Source: Pseudomonadota bacterium | Lineage (GTDB): Bacteria; Desulfobacterota; Desulfobulbia; Desulfobulbales; Desulfurivibrionaceae | NCBI GenBank assembly: GCA_018830485.1 | Contig: JAHJRQ010000015.1 | Coordinates: 620,001 to 684,000 of the forward strand | Direction: 5' to 3' | Length of the DNA: 64,000 bases | Shown: positions 53,263 through 61,673 of the stretch, piece after piece | Layout: the number at the start of each line of letters is the position of its first letter | Numbering within the stretch: the first letter of the stretch is position 1 | Notes under the pieces: generated by a model | Databases searched by the model: none | Told to the model about the DNA's origin: nothing | What the model saw: only the letters and a program-made list of their open reading frames with translations | Position numbers and translations under genes: made by a program

Positions 53263-54720
53263 ATGAGAAAGTCGATCATGCGTACATCAGAGACCATCAT
53301 TACAGCCTTCACCGCTGCTCTGGCGAGCCTGGCCTTGCCCGCGGCTGCTTGTGCCGCGGGGGGCGGCGGGCATGCCGACATGGGGGTGTCCCTTCCTCTC
53401 TACAGTGTTCTGCCCTTTGCGGGCATGCTCCTTTCCATCGCGCTTTTCCCGCTGCTGGCGCCGAAGTTCTGGCATCATCATTTCGGCAAGGTTTCCGCCT
53501 TCTGGGCCGTGGTTCTGGTGGTTCCCCTTGTGCTTGGATACCAGGGGGCGGCAGTGTATGAAATCCTCCATATCGTGCTGGCCGACTATGTTCCGTTCAT
53601 CATTCTGCTCGGCTCTTTGTATACGGTGTCAGGCGGGATTCTGCTCAAGGGCACGCTCCGGGGCACTCCGGCGCTCAACACCGGAATCCTCGCCATCGGC
53701 ACCATCCTGGCCTCCTGGATGGGAACCACCGGCGCGGCCATGCTCCTGATCCGTCCGCTTTTGAGGGCAAATGCGCACAGGCAGAACCGGACATTCATGG
53801 TCGTCTTTTTTATCTTCCTGGTCGCCAATGTGGGCGGTTCGCTCACCCCGCTCGGCGACCCTCCCTTGTTCCTGGGATTTCTGCGGGGCGTGCCTTTTTT
53901 CTGGACCTTCCATCTTCTTCCCCACATGCTGGTGGCGGCAGGCATCCTGCTGACCCTCTATTATCTGCTGGACAGGCATTACTACCGCCGGGAAGGGATC
54001 ACCGCCGCGCCTGACGACGGCGCCCAAGAGCCGATCCGCATCGAAGGTTCATACAATTTCATCTTTCTTGCAGGCATTGTCGGGGCGGTCCTGATGAGCG
54101 GCATGGCCAAATGGGGCGACATCTCGATACTCGGCATCCACCGCGGCGTGCAGGATGTGGTCAGGGACGGCTTGCTGGTCCTGATGGCTATTCTTTCCCT
54201 GGCGGTTACCCCCAGGACCCTGCGGGAGGCGAACGCCTTCACCTGGTTTCCGATTCAGGAGGTCGCCATACTCTTTATCGGGATTTTCCTGACGATGATC
54301 CCGTGCCTCAAGATCCTCCAGGCAGGATCGCAGGGCGAACTGGGTTTTCTCATCGCGGCGGTGCGAGAACCGCTCCATTACTTCTGGATTACCGGCATAC
54401 TCTCGGCCTTTCTCGATAATGCCCCTACTTATCTGACCTTTTTGAGCACGGCCATGGGTGGCTTCTATCCCGGGGTCGCCGAAAGCGAGGCGGTCATGCT
54501 CCTGATCGAGGAAAACCCCCTCTATCTCCTGGCCATTTCCGCAGGTGCGGTATTTTTCGGGGCGCTTACCTATATCGGCAATGCGCCGAACTTTATGGTG
54601 CGATCCATAGCAGAGGAGGCGGGGACGCCCATGCCCACTTTTTTCGGATATCTGTTCAAATATTCGGCGCCCATTCTGGGAAGCGTTTTCGTCGTAATAT
54701 CAATTATTTTCTTTATCTGA
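53263..54720 (+). CDS. NhaD/CitMHS-like sodium:proton antiporter
   Basis: A 485-residue membrane protein with about twelve spans after a signal-like start (TAALASLALPAAACAAG). The ion-transporter-superfamily mark is the GGSLTPLGDPPLFLGFLRGVPF segment, and a second half carries FLDNAPTYLTFL and YIGNAPNFMVRSIAEE. These Asn-Ala-Pro and Asp-Pro motifs match the NhaD group, which exchanges Na+ for H+. An alternative start is the ATG at 53278. It is preceded by a 130-bp gap with no strong promoter and followed by the Usp gene. Confidence 0.87.
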   Translation: MRKSIMRTSETIITAFTAALASLALPAAACAAGGGGHADMGVSLPLYSVLPFAGMLLSIALFPLLAPKFWHHHFGKVSAFWAVVLVVPLVLGYQGAAVYEILHIVLADYVPFIILLGSLYTVSGGILLKGTLRGTPALNTGILAIGTILASWMGTTGAAMLLIRPLLRANAHRQNRTFMVVFFIFLVANVGGSLTPLGDPPLFLGFLRGVPFFWTFHLLPHMLVAAGILLTLYYLLDRHYYRREGITAAPDDGAQEPIRIEGSYNFIFLAGIVGAVLMSGMAKWGDISILGIHRGVQDVVRDGLLVLMAILSLAVTPRTLREANAFTWFPIQEVAILFIGIFLTMIPCLKILQAGSQGELGFLIAAVREPLHYFWITGILSAFLDNAPTYLTFLSTAMGGFYPGVAESEAVMLLIEENPLYLLAISAGAVFFGALTYIGNAPNFMVRSIAEEAGTPMPTFFGYLFKYSAPILGSVFVVISIIFFI

Positions 54721-54734
54721 CATAAGGGGGCCCC

Positions 54735-55622
54735 ATGAAAATAGAGAAGATCCTGTTCCCGACCAAATTCAGGGAGTTCGCCTTCGAGGCTCTGGAGTCC
54801 TTGCTTGTACTCAAGGATGTCGGTCTTCGGGAGGTCGTGCTGCATTATGTCATCCCGCGGGAAGAGGTGGGTTTTGTTCCGTACGGCGGTTATTTGAAGG
54901 ATGAGGAGGAGCGGTTGCGCGAAGAGACCCGGATCCGCTTTCAGGATTGGCAGCAATCTCTTTCCGCGCACGGGATAGGGAGCAAGATCGTCATCGAGGT
55001 GGGAGACCCGGTTCCCAACGTCCTGGCCCTTGCGGAAAAAGAAAAAGTCGATTTGCTCGTTGTCGGGAAAAAGAAAAAGACAGGCCCGGAGTTGTCGTTT
55101 GTGGGTTCCCACACCCTGCAGTTGATCACCCGCAGCACCGTGCCGACTCTGGTGAGCAAGCACATGGTGGAGTATGAATCATCCGGGCAAATGGTGACGC
55201 GTCTCAATGATACGATCTTCCAGCGGCCTCTTTTGGCCACGGATTGGTCGGAGCCATCAGGCCGGGCTCTCGAACTGCTTTTATCCATGAAAAATGTTGT
55301 TGGCTCGGTGTCCGTGTGCCATGTCATCGGGGTCAAGATTGCCAAGAACCTCGACAAATCCGGGTTGCATCTCCTGGAAAAAGAGAGCCGGAAGAGGCTG
55401 GACCGCTATTGCGAAAGATTGACCGCCGCGGGCATTCCTGCCGCGCCGCATCTTGGCGCAGGGAGGAGTGTCCTCGAAATAATTCGCATTGCCCGGGAAA
55501 CCCATGCCACCATGATCATGATGGGGACCACGGGAAAAGACCGGCTCCATGAATTTTTTCTGGGGAGCAATTCGCACCGGGTGGCCGAGGCCTCGGAACT
55601 GCCTACGCTTTTGGTGCCGTAG
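54735..55622 (+). CDS. Tandem universal stress protein
   Basis: A 295-residue protein with two Usp domains (1-145 and 160-295). The second has a near-complete nucleotide motif, MMGTTGKDRLHEFFLGSNSHRV; the first has VVGKKKKTGPELSFVGSHTLQL, a looser version. It starts 14 bases after the antiporter gene and closes the plus-strand arm. Usp proteins paired with transporters often regulate them. Confidence 0.9.
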   Translation: MKIEKILFPTKFREFAFEALESLLVLKDVGLREVVLHYVIPREEVGFVPYGGYLKDEEERLREETRIRFQDWQQSLSAHGIGSKIVIEVGDPVPNVLALAEKEKVDLLVVGKKKKTGPELSFVGSHTLQLITRSTVPTLVSKHMVEYESSGQMVTRLNDTIFQRPLLATDWSEPSGRALELLLSMKNVVGSVSVCHVIGVKIAKNLDKSGLHLLEKESRKRLDRYCERLTAAGIPAAPHLGAGRSVLEIIRIARETHATMIMMGTTGKDRLHEFFLGSNSHRVAEASELPTLLVP

Positions 55623-55789
55623 CCTGGAGGGGCTCGCAGAAATTGCGGCCTGCGGGTGCTCCCCTTTTTTCTTGACACCCGTGCTCCAGCCATTGTAACC
55701 ACAATGGAGTTTTTTCCCGATGTGCTGTCGTGTTGCGGGCCGAAGCGCAACGGGACAAGGCTAACCTTCGCCAGGCAGAAAATACTCGT
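55623..55789 (+). other. Gap with terminator-like hairpin and weak promoter
   Basis: A GGAGGGGC / GCTCCCC hairpin (about 55626-55663) is followed by a T-rich run and may end the signalling arm. TTGACA follows at once (about 55671), and the palindrome CCATTG-N6-CAATGG lies at 55690-55707 with a T-run after it. Together they could regulate gspG. Confidence 0.45.
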
Positions 55790-56239
55790 ATGAAACAACG
55801 CATCCGGAAACAACAGCGCGGTTTTTCGGTGCTGGAACTGTTGATCGTCATGATCATTCTCTTGCTGCTTGGCTCCCTGTTCGGACCAAAACTCTTGGGC
55901 ACAGAGGGGAAGGCTCACCAGAAGACGGCCAAGACCCAGATCGAAATGCTCATGGCGGCCATGGAGGCTTTTCGCCAAGATGTGGGCCGCTATCCGACCC
56001 AACAGGAAGGGTTGGCTGCTTTGGCCGCCGACCCGGGGGTGAAGAACTGGGACGGCGCCTACCTGAAAAGGGCCGTGCCCAACGACCCATGGGGAAACCC
56101 CTATCGCTACAGGAATCCCGGAGAGCATGGCGCGGTGGATATCTTTTCCTACGGGCGCGACAATGAGCCGGGCGGGGAAAAAGAAAACGCCGACCTCGGC
56201 AGTTGGGAATGGGTAAGGCCCAAGGCGACAGCAATGTGA
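55790..56239 (+). CDS. gspG: Orphan type II secretion major pseudopilin (GspG-like)
   Basis: A 149-residue prepilin-like protein. The type III signal is clear: short basic leader ending QQRG, cleavage before Phe, then Glu at position 5 of the mature form (FSVLELLIVMIILLLLGSL). The GspG C-terminal marks follow: DVGRYPTQQEGLAAL, WDGAYLKRAVPNDPWGNPYRY and a calcium-loop-like DIFSYGRDNEPGG. No other gsp genes are near. It stands alone before a terminator and may serve a system encoded elsewhere. Confidence 0.92.
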   Translation: MKQRIRKQQRGFSVLELLIVMIILLLLGSLFGPKLLGTEGKAHQKTAKTQIEMLMAAMEAFRQDVGRYPTQQEGLAALAADPGVKNWDGAYLKRAVPNDPWGNPYRYRNPGEHGAVDIFSYGRDNEPGGEKENADLGSWEWVRPKATAM

Positions 56240-56334
56240 CCTGCGCCGTTCACCTTGGGGCCGCGCATGTGTTTTTTTGACTTTGGGAGCAGAAAAAGAA
56301 GGGGATGTTGATTCGTCGGCCAGCGTATGCTTTC

Positions 56335-56375
56335 GAGGCGGTTGGAAGAAGATTCTTCAACCGCCTCTTTCTTTT
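56335..56375 (+). terminator. Terminator after gspG
   Basis: GAGGCGGTTG (56335-56344) pairs perfectly with CAACCGCCTC (56358-56367), with AGAA/TTCT pairing inside, followed by TTTCTTTTC on the plus strand. Confidence 0.8.
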
Positions 56376-56385
56376 CACCGTGCGA

Positions 56386-58272
56386 CTATTTCCCCACCAG
56401 CCGCTCCAAAATCCTGTAGCTCCGCGCCACCATGTTCCTCGGCTCCACCATGAGTCCGGCCTGGATCATGGCGTTGTCGAAGATCTGCTCCACCACGCTT
56501 GCAGCCACCTCACCATCCTTCTCCTTCAGCCCGGCCAGCCCCTTGATCAAGGGGTGGCTGGTGTTGATTTCGAGATTCTTGCCGCCGAACTGCTGGAGCC
56601 CCTGGCCCGAGGCGCGCATGATCCGCTCCATGCTGCTGGTGACAAAGCCGTCGGGGTTGACCACCATGGCCGGGCTGTCGGTAAGGCGTTTGGAGGCGAT
56701 GACCTCCTTCACCTGTTCGCCCAGCACCTCTTTCATCCAACCGGTCAGGGTCTCGGACTCCTTGGCGTCCATGGCCTCGGACTGGGCTTTTTCCTTGTCC
56801 GCCTCGGTTTCCGTGGGGGCCTCGGGAAGATCGAGATTGCCGCGGTCTGCGGAGACCAGCTTCTTCTCGTCAAACGAGCCCAGGTGGCTCATGGCGAAAT
56901 CGTCGATGGGCTCCAGGGTGTAGATCACCTCGATGTTGCGTTTTTTGAAGGCCTCGATGTAGGGGCCGTTTTCAATGGCCTCGCGGCTGGGGCCGTTGAT
57001 GTAGAAGATTTCCTTCTGCCCTTCGGGCATGCGCTCCACATACTCGGCCAGGGAGGTGAAGACCCCGTCTTCGGTCTTGGAGGACTCAAAGCGCAGGAGC
57101 TTGGCTGTTTCCTCGCGGTAGGCAAAGTCCGAGATCACCCCTTCCTTGAGGAACATGCCGAAGTTCTTCCAGAATTCGATGTACTTCTCCGGCTCGCTCT
57201 TGGCCATTTCCTCCAGGAACTTGAGGACCCGCTTGGTCACCACCTTGTTGATCTTGGCGACCAGGGCGCTGTCCTGCAAGGCCTGGCGGGAGATGTTGAG
57301 GGGCAGGTCTTCGCTGTCGATGACTCCGCGTAGAAAGCGCAGCCATTCCGGGAGGATGGTCTTGCTGTGCTGCTCGATCAATACCCGCTGGCAGTAGAGG
57401 TTGACCCCAGGCTCCATGCGACCGAAACCCATGGTCTCGAAATTCTCCTTGGGGATGAAGAGCAGGGTTTTGATGGCCAGGGGCGCGTCCGCGGAAAAAT
57501 GGAGCCGGGTCAGGGGCTCGTCATAGGCATTGGCGATGAATTTGTAAAATTCGGCGTAGGCCTCTTCGCTGATCTCGCTCTTGCCCAGGGTCCAGATGGC
57601 CTGCACCGTGTTGATTGCTTCGCCCTTGAGCTTGATGGGAAAGGGAACAAAGCTGGAATACTGCTTGATGATCCGGCGGATGGTAGCCTCGTTGGCATAC
57701 TCCTTGGCCTCGTCGGTGAGTTCCAGGGTGATGCTGGTGCCGCGCCGGATGCCGGGGCACATGGCGATGGTGAAGGTGCCGTTGCCGTCGGAAAGCCACT
57801 CGTGGCCCATGTCGTCCATGCGGAAGGAGCGCGATTTGACGCTGACCTTTTTGGCCACCATGAAGGCGGCGTAAAATCCCACGCCGAACTGGCCGATGAG
57901 ATTGACCTCCTTGCGGTCGGCCTCGGAGAGCTTGCTGAAAAAGGTCTTGGAGCCGGAATGGGCGATGGTGCCCAGGTTGGCCTCCAGTTCGCCCCGGTCC
58001 ATGCCGATGCCGGAATCGCTGATGGTGAGGGTGTTTGCCTTCTCGTCAAATTCGATGGTGATTTCCAGAGGCACATGGCTGTCGAAAACCTCCTGCTCCA
58101 TCACGCTCTGGTGCCTGAATTTTTCCAGGGCGTCCGCGGCGTTGGAGATCAATTCGCGCAGGAAGATCTCTTTTTCCGTGTAGAGCGAATGGATCACGAT
58201 ATCGAGCATCTTTTTTACTTCGGCCTGAAACTCCTTGGTCTCTGTCTGGGGGGTGGTCTTCTCGGAACTCAT
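56386..58272 (-). CDS. htpG: Molecular chaperone HtpG (Hsp90)
   Basis: A 628-residue ATP-dependent chaperone. The N-terminal GHKL ATPase shows ELISNAADALEKFR, DSGIGMDRGELEANLGTIAHSG and GQFGVGFYAAFMVA. The middle domain has RGVIDSEDLPLNISRQALQD with the conserved Arg. The C-terminal dimerisation domain is complete. Start at the ATG giving MSSEKTTPQTETKEF, behind GAGAGAAAC; an upstream frame is not supported. It is the only gene on this strand between two plus-strand units. Confidence 0.97.
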   Translation of the reverse strand: MSSEKTTPQTETKEFQAEVKKMLDIVIHSLYTEKEIFLRELISNAADALEKFRHQSVMEQEVFDSHVPLEITIEFDEKANTLTISDSGIGMDRGELEANLGTIAHSGSKTFFSKLSEADRKEVNLIGQFGVGFYAAFMVAKKVSVKSRSFRMDDMGHEWLSDGNGTFTIAMCPGIRRGTSITLELTDEAKEYANEATIRRIIKQYSSFVPFPIKLKGEAINTVQAIWTLGKSEISEEAYAEFYKFIANAYDEPLTRLHFSADAPLAIKTLLFIPKENFETMGFGRMEPGVNLYCQRVLIEQHSKTILPEWLRFLRGVIDSEDLPLNISRQALQDSALVAKINKVVTKRVLKFLEEMAKSEPEKYIEFWKNFGMFLKEGVISDFAYREETAKLLRFESSKTEDGVFTSLAEYVERMPEGQKEIFYINGPSREAIENGPYIEAFKKRNIEVIYTLEPIDDFAMSHLGSFDEKKLVSADRGNLDLPEAPTETEADKEKAQSEAMDAKESETLTGWMKEVLGEQVKEVIASKRLTDSPAMVVNPDGFVTSSMERIMRASGQGLQQFGGKNLEINTSHPLIKGLAGLKEKDGEVAASVVEQIFDNAMIQAGLMVEPRNMVARSYRILERLVGK

Positions 58273-58531
58273 TGTTTCTCTCTTTAAAAATTGATTCTTT
58301 GGGGCAACGCAGGCGTTTTTTTCCGCGGCCCGGAAATGGCAATGTGGGTCAAAAATAATCATCCCCAAGGCTCTGTCAAGCCGTGGCTTGCCGGGATTTG
58401 GAAATAGCGGGGGTGTTTTTGTAAGGACTCCTAATTATTTACAACCGCGCCAGGATATGTGATAATCGCACCGTTGGTATTGTTTTCATGGCCCCTTGGG
58501 CAGCCCCAGACCCTTTGAAACGGGAAGCGCG

Positions 58532-59392
58532 ATGATCGATGTAGCTGCAGAGTATGTCAGGGATGTGGAAAAGATTGCCCCGTGTCCGGAGGTGGCCTTG
58601 GATGTGCTGTCCATGGCCCACGCGCCGGATTGTTCCATTCCCAAGCTGTCGGAAAAGATAGAGCAGGACCCGGGCCTCACCGCCAACATGCTGCACATGG
58701 CCAATTCCGCCTATTTCGGCCACATGAAAAAGATCACCTCGGTCAAGGACATCATCGTCCGCATGGGGGTGGACGCGGTCAAGATCATCTCCATCACCAG
58801 CGCTTCTGTGGGGCTGCTCCGTTCGCCCCAGGCCGCCTATGCCCTGGGGAGGGGCGAACTCTGGCGCCATTCCTTCGCCGTCGCCATCCTGGCAAACATC
58901 ATTGCCCGTTACGCCAAGGCCAGGGATACCGCAGCCATCTACACCGCAGGACTGCTGCATGATGTGGGCAAGGTGATCCTCGATCGGCCCTTGCAGGTGG
59001 AAAGCTACAACCGGGATGAACACGACGCGCAGACCGACCTGCTGAGCCTGGAGCGGAACCTGCTCCACACGGATCATGCCGAGGTGGGCATGGCCTTGCT
59101 GGAGAAATGGGGCTTGCCCGAGGCGGTTGCCGTTCCGGTCGGCCTGCATCATGACATGGACCAACCCCAGTCAAAAAGGATGGGCTCCAAGATCATCTAT
59201 CTGGCCGACCAACTGGTACATCTCACCGAGTACGACGCAGGCAGTTCCGGGGATTTTTTCTTTGACGTGCTGGCCTACGAGAGCATGAAAGGGGATCTGC
59301 CCGAGGTGCCGAACTTCGAAAGCAACATGCGGTTGATCATCGAAGAATTTGTCGACAAGTATCACGATGCCGCCGGGGTGTTCAGCCTGTAG
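58532..59392 (+). CDS. HDOD-domain signalling protein
   Basis: A 286-residue protein with a HDOD domain, a relative of HD phosphohydrolases. Marks are IAPCPEVALDVLSMAHAPDCSIPKLSEKIEQDPGL, NSAYFGHMKKITSVKDIIVRMG and the HD-type GLLHDVGKVILD with DHAEVGMALLEKWGLPEAV. It keeps a His-Asp pair and could be catalytic, though most HDOD proteins act as adaptors in motility or cyclic di-GMP signalling. GGAAG precedes the chosen ATG. Confidence 0.9.
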   Translation: MIDVAAEYVRDVEKIAPCPEVALDVLSMAHAPDCSIPKLSEKIEQDPGLTANMLHMANSAYFGHMKKITSVKDIIVRMGVDAVKIISITSASVGLLRSPQAAYALGRGELWRHSFAVAILANIIARYAKARDTAAIYTAGLLHDVGKVILDRPLQVESYNRDEHDAQTDLLSLERNLLHTDHAEVGMALLEKWGLPEAVAVPVGLHHDMDQPQSKRMGSKIIYLADQLVHLTEYDAGSSGDFFFDVLAYESMKGDLPEVPNFESNMRLIIEEFVDKYHDAAGVFSL

Positions 59393-59708
59393 CGAAACGT
59401 CCCGGTAAAACATCCGCACCGCAGGCCTCTATACGTCGGAGGCCGTTCCGCCGTCCTCTCACGCCAGGCTGCTTCCCCGATCAGCACCTCCTTCTGGGTA
59501 TGCTGAAACATCGATGTCCAAAGGGATGGCCTCGCTGTCGGCCAGTTTGGTCATGCCTGTCAGTCACTTGGTTTCGAGGCTGCCGCCGAAATGGAGCAGC
59601 GTTTCCTTTTCCTGTTTCCTGCCGGTGGTTCCCCGTAAAAAAACAACAAAATGCTATGGGGGATGACTGCCGATATGCTATAGTTATGGGTATGATCTTC
59701 TTGTTTCA
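59393..59708. other. 316-bp gap with no convincing gene
   Basis: A small GGCCTC/GAGGCC hairpin lies near 59431-59453 after the HDOD gene. A 31-codon minus-strand frame (59459-59554) lacks a good ribosome site. The last 60 bases before 59709 are AT-rich and could hold a promoter (ATGCTATAGTTATGG near 59670-59690), but no clear -35 is seen. Confidence 0.5.
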
Positions 59709-60533
59709 ATGGTGACCCGGATGCGTCGGCGTTGCAAGCATATAGCAACCCTGCTGTTGCTTTTATTGCTGGTTTACGTGCCGTCTTCTCGAGGGGCGTC
59801 ATCTCAGCTTCCCGTTTTTCTGTATTTCAATCCCGACTCCATCCAGAACAACCTTTCCGGCCTCAAGGAAACCGTGGACGCCTTTTTGTCTTCCTCGGGC
59901 TTTGCTCTTTCCTTTCAGCCTTTTGCCCGGTTCCACGATTTTGACCGCGAAGCGCGGAGCGATAGTTCGGCTTTTCTTTTTATGCCGGAATGGTATCTTC
60001 GTCAGGACGGCAATGATAAACGCTTCAAGCCGTTTCTGGTTCCGGTCCGTCAAGGGAAGACATCCTACCGCAAGGTGCTGCTCGTCGGTGCTGATTCGGC
60101 GTTGACAACGGAAAATCTGGCCGGGACTACCATTGCCATGACGCCGGTGGGGCAGGCCGGACTTACCGTGCTGGATGAGGCTCTCTTCAAGCGCATAGGC
60201 ATCCGTGGTAAAGAACTCAATTTCATCACCACCGCCAAGGATTCCGACGCCATCTTTGCCCTGACCCTGCGGCAGGTGAAGGCGGCACTCGTTTCCCAGG
60301 ACAACCTGGATCATATCGGCAACATCAACCCCCGTCTTCTCAAGACGGTCAAAACCCTTGCCGTTTCGGACCCACTCCCTCTGCCGGTACTCTGTTATGT
60401 TAACGGCGCGGTTCCGGCCAAAGAGGTCGAAAGGATGCGAAAGGTTCTTCTTGCAGGCAAAGACGGCGGAAAAGCAGCACGCGTTATGGAAATGCTGCAC
60501 ATCGATGCGTGGCGGGTTCCCAATGCTGAATAA
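59709..60533 (+). CDS. PhnD-like periplasmic substrate-binding protein
   Basis: A 274-residue exported protein. The signal peptide is RMRRRCKHIATLLLLLLLVYVPSSRGASS. The mature part follows the phosphonate/phosphite-binding-like type II fold: QPFARFHDFDREA, a KVLLVGADSALTTENLAGTTIAM hinge, and a VKAALVSQDNLDHIG segment. Key ligand residues cannot be assigned. No ABC permease or ATPase follows; instead a second binding protein and a TonB receptor do, so it may act in sensing or as part of outer-membrane uptake. Confidence 0.75.
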   Translation: MVTRMRRRCKHIATLLLLLLLVYVPSSRGASSQLPVFLYFNPDSIQNNLSGLKETVDAFLSSSGFALSFQPFARFHDFDREARSDSSAFLFMPEWYLRQDGNDKRFKPFLVPVRQGKTSYRKVLLVGADSALTTENLAGTTIAMTPVGQAGLTVLDEALFKRIGIRGKELNFITTAKDSDAIFALTLRQVKAALVSQDNLDHIGNINPRLLKTVKTLAVSDPLPLPVLCYVNGAVPAKEVERMRKVLLAGKDGGKAARVMEMLHIDAWRVPNAE

Positions 60534-60537
60534 CTCG

Positions 60538-61473
60538 ATGCATAAAAGAGTACTCCTCATATTCCTGGTGTTTGGACTTTGGGTCGGTGTCCCGGCGCCG
60601 GCTGCAGCCTCCGACGGTCCGATTGCCGTCCTGCTCTCGGACAGCGAAGCGGCCTATGGGCAGCAGGTTTCCATTTTCAGCGAAGAGATAGGGATGCCGG
60701 TGCAGGTTTTCAATCTGCATGGCGACCTTGCCCATGATCCCGGCTTGAAGGAAAAGCTTTTCGCTGTCAAGCCGGCTCTGATTTTCGCCCTGGGCGCCAA
60801 AGCCGCCTATGCGGCAAAGCTTTGGACCCATGATCGTCAGGATATTCCGGTTCTTTTCGCCATGGTGTTGAACTGGCAGCGTTATAAATTGCTGGACGGC
60901 AGCAGCAATATTGCCGGGATCGCCGCCGAAATCTCGCCCGGCGCCCAGTTTGTCAATATGACCATGTTCCTGCCGTCCATGCGGCGTATCGGGCTGATCT
61001 ACAGTCCTCTTTCGGAAACAATTCTCTCCCAGGCCAGGGAGGCGGCCTCCCTGCTCGGCCTGGAACTGGTAGCCGAGCCCATTGACCGTTCGAATGATTT
61101 TCAGCGAGCCTTCAAGCTGCTGGCGGGCAGGATTGATGCCTTCTGGCTGCTGAACGACCCTGTTGTTTACACCCTGGAAAATATGGATTGGCTTGAGAAC
61201 CGTTGCCTGAAGGAGAAACTTTTCTGCGTCGGGCAGACTCAGAATCTGGCCAAGATGGGCATGGCGTTTACGGTCAACCCGGATTTCGCCCAGATCGGCG
61301 GTCAGGTTGCGGCCATGGCCCGCAACATTCTGCTGCACGGTCAGAAGCCCGGAGAGATCGGGGTGATGGGGCCCATCGGCACCCAGCTATTCGTCAATAT
61401 CAAAACCGCAGAACAGATTGGGCTGTCTGTCTCGCCCCAGGTGCTGGATATGGCCACCTCTGTTATCCCTTGA
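60538..61473 (+). CDS. ABC-type substrate-binding protein (TrpX-like fold)
   Basis: A 311-residue exported protein of the ABC_sub_bind group. Signal peptide: MHKRVLLIFLVFGLWVGVPAPAAAS. The body has KPALIFALGAKAAYAAKLW, VPVLFAMVLNW, MRRIGLIYSPLSETILSQAREAA and KAFWLL-type DAFWLLNDPVVY segments typical of the type I periplasmic fold. The previous gene ends five bases before this start; an ATG at 60523 that overlaps it is the alternative. No permease is adjacent. Confidence 0.82.
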   Translation: MHKRVLLIFLVFGLWVGVPAPAAASDGPIAVLLSDSEAAYGQQVSIFSEEIGMPVQVFNLHGDLAHDPGLKEKLFAVKPALIFALGAKAAYAAKLWTHDRQDIPVLFAMVLNWQRYKLLDGSSNIAGIAAEISPGAQFVNMTMFLPSMRRIGLIYSPLSETILSQAREAASLLGLELVAEPIDRSNDFQRAFKLLAGRIDAFWLLNDPVVYTLENMDWLENRCLKEKLFCVGQTQNLAKMGMAFTVNPDFAQIGGQVAAMARNILLHGQKPGEIGVMGPIGTQLFVNIKTAEQIGLSVSPQVLDMATSVIP

Positions 61474-61673
61474 GCCGAAATCGGCAATGCCGGATATTCC
61501 TTCCCCTGCTAACCCGATGAAGTTAAAAGATTTCTCCCTTTTTCCCGGGCGAATGTTTTCTTGATTTTTTATGCCTCGCCCCATAAACTGGAAAGAGTCA
61601 GCAGGGTTTTTACGGAGGGAAATTTCTTCACACCCCTGTTCGACGTTTTTCAACTGAGCAAGGGAGAGGGGAG

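Noticed and set aside
59459-59554. A 31-codon minus-strand small ORF after the HDOD gene
   Set aside because: No good ribosome site and no similarity that I can see.
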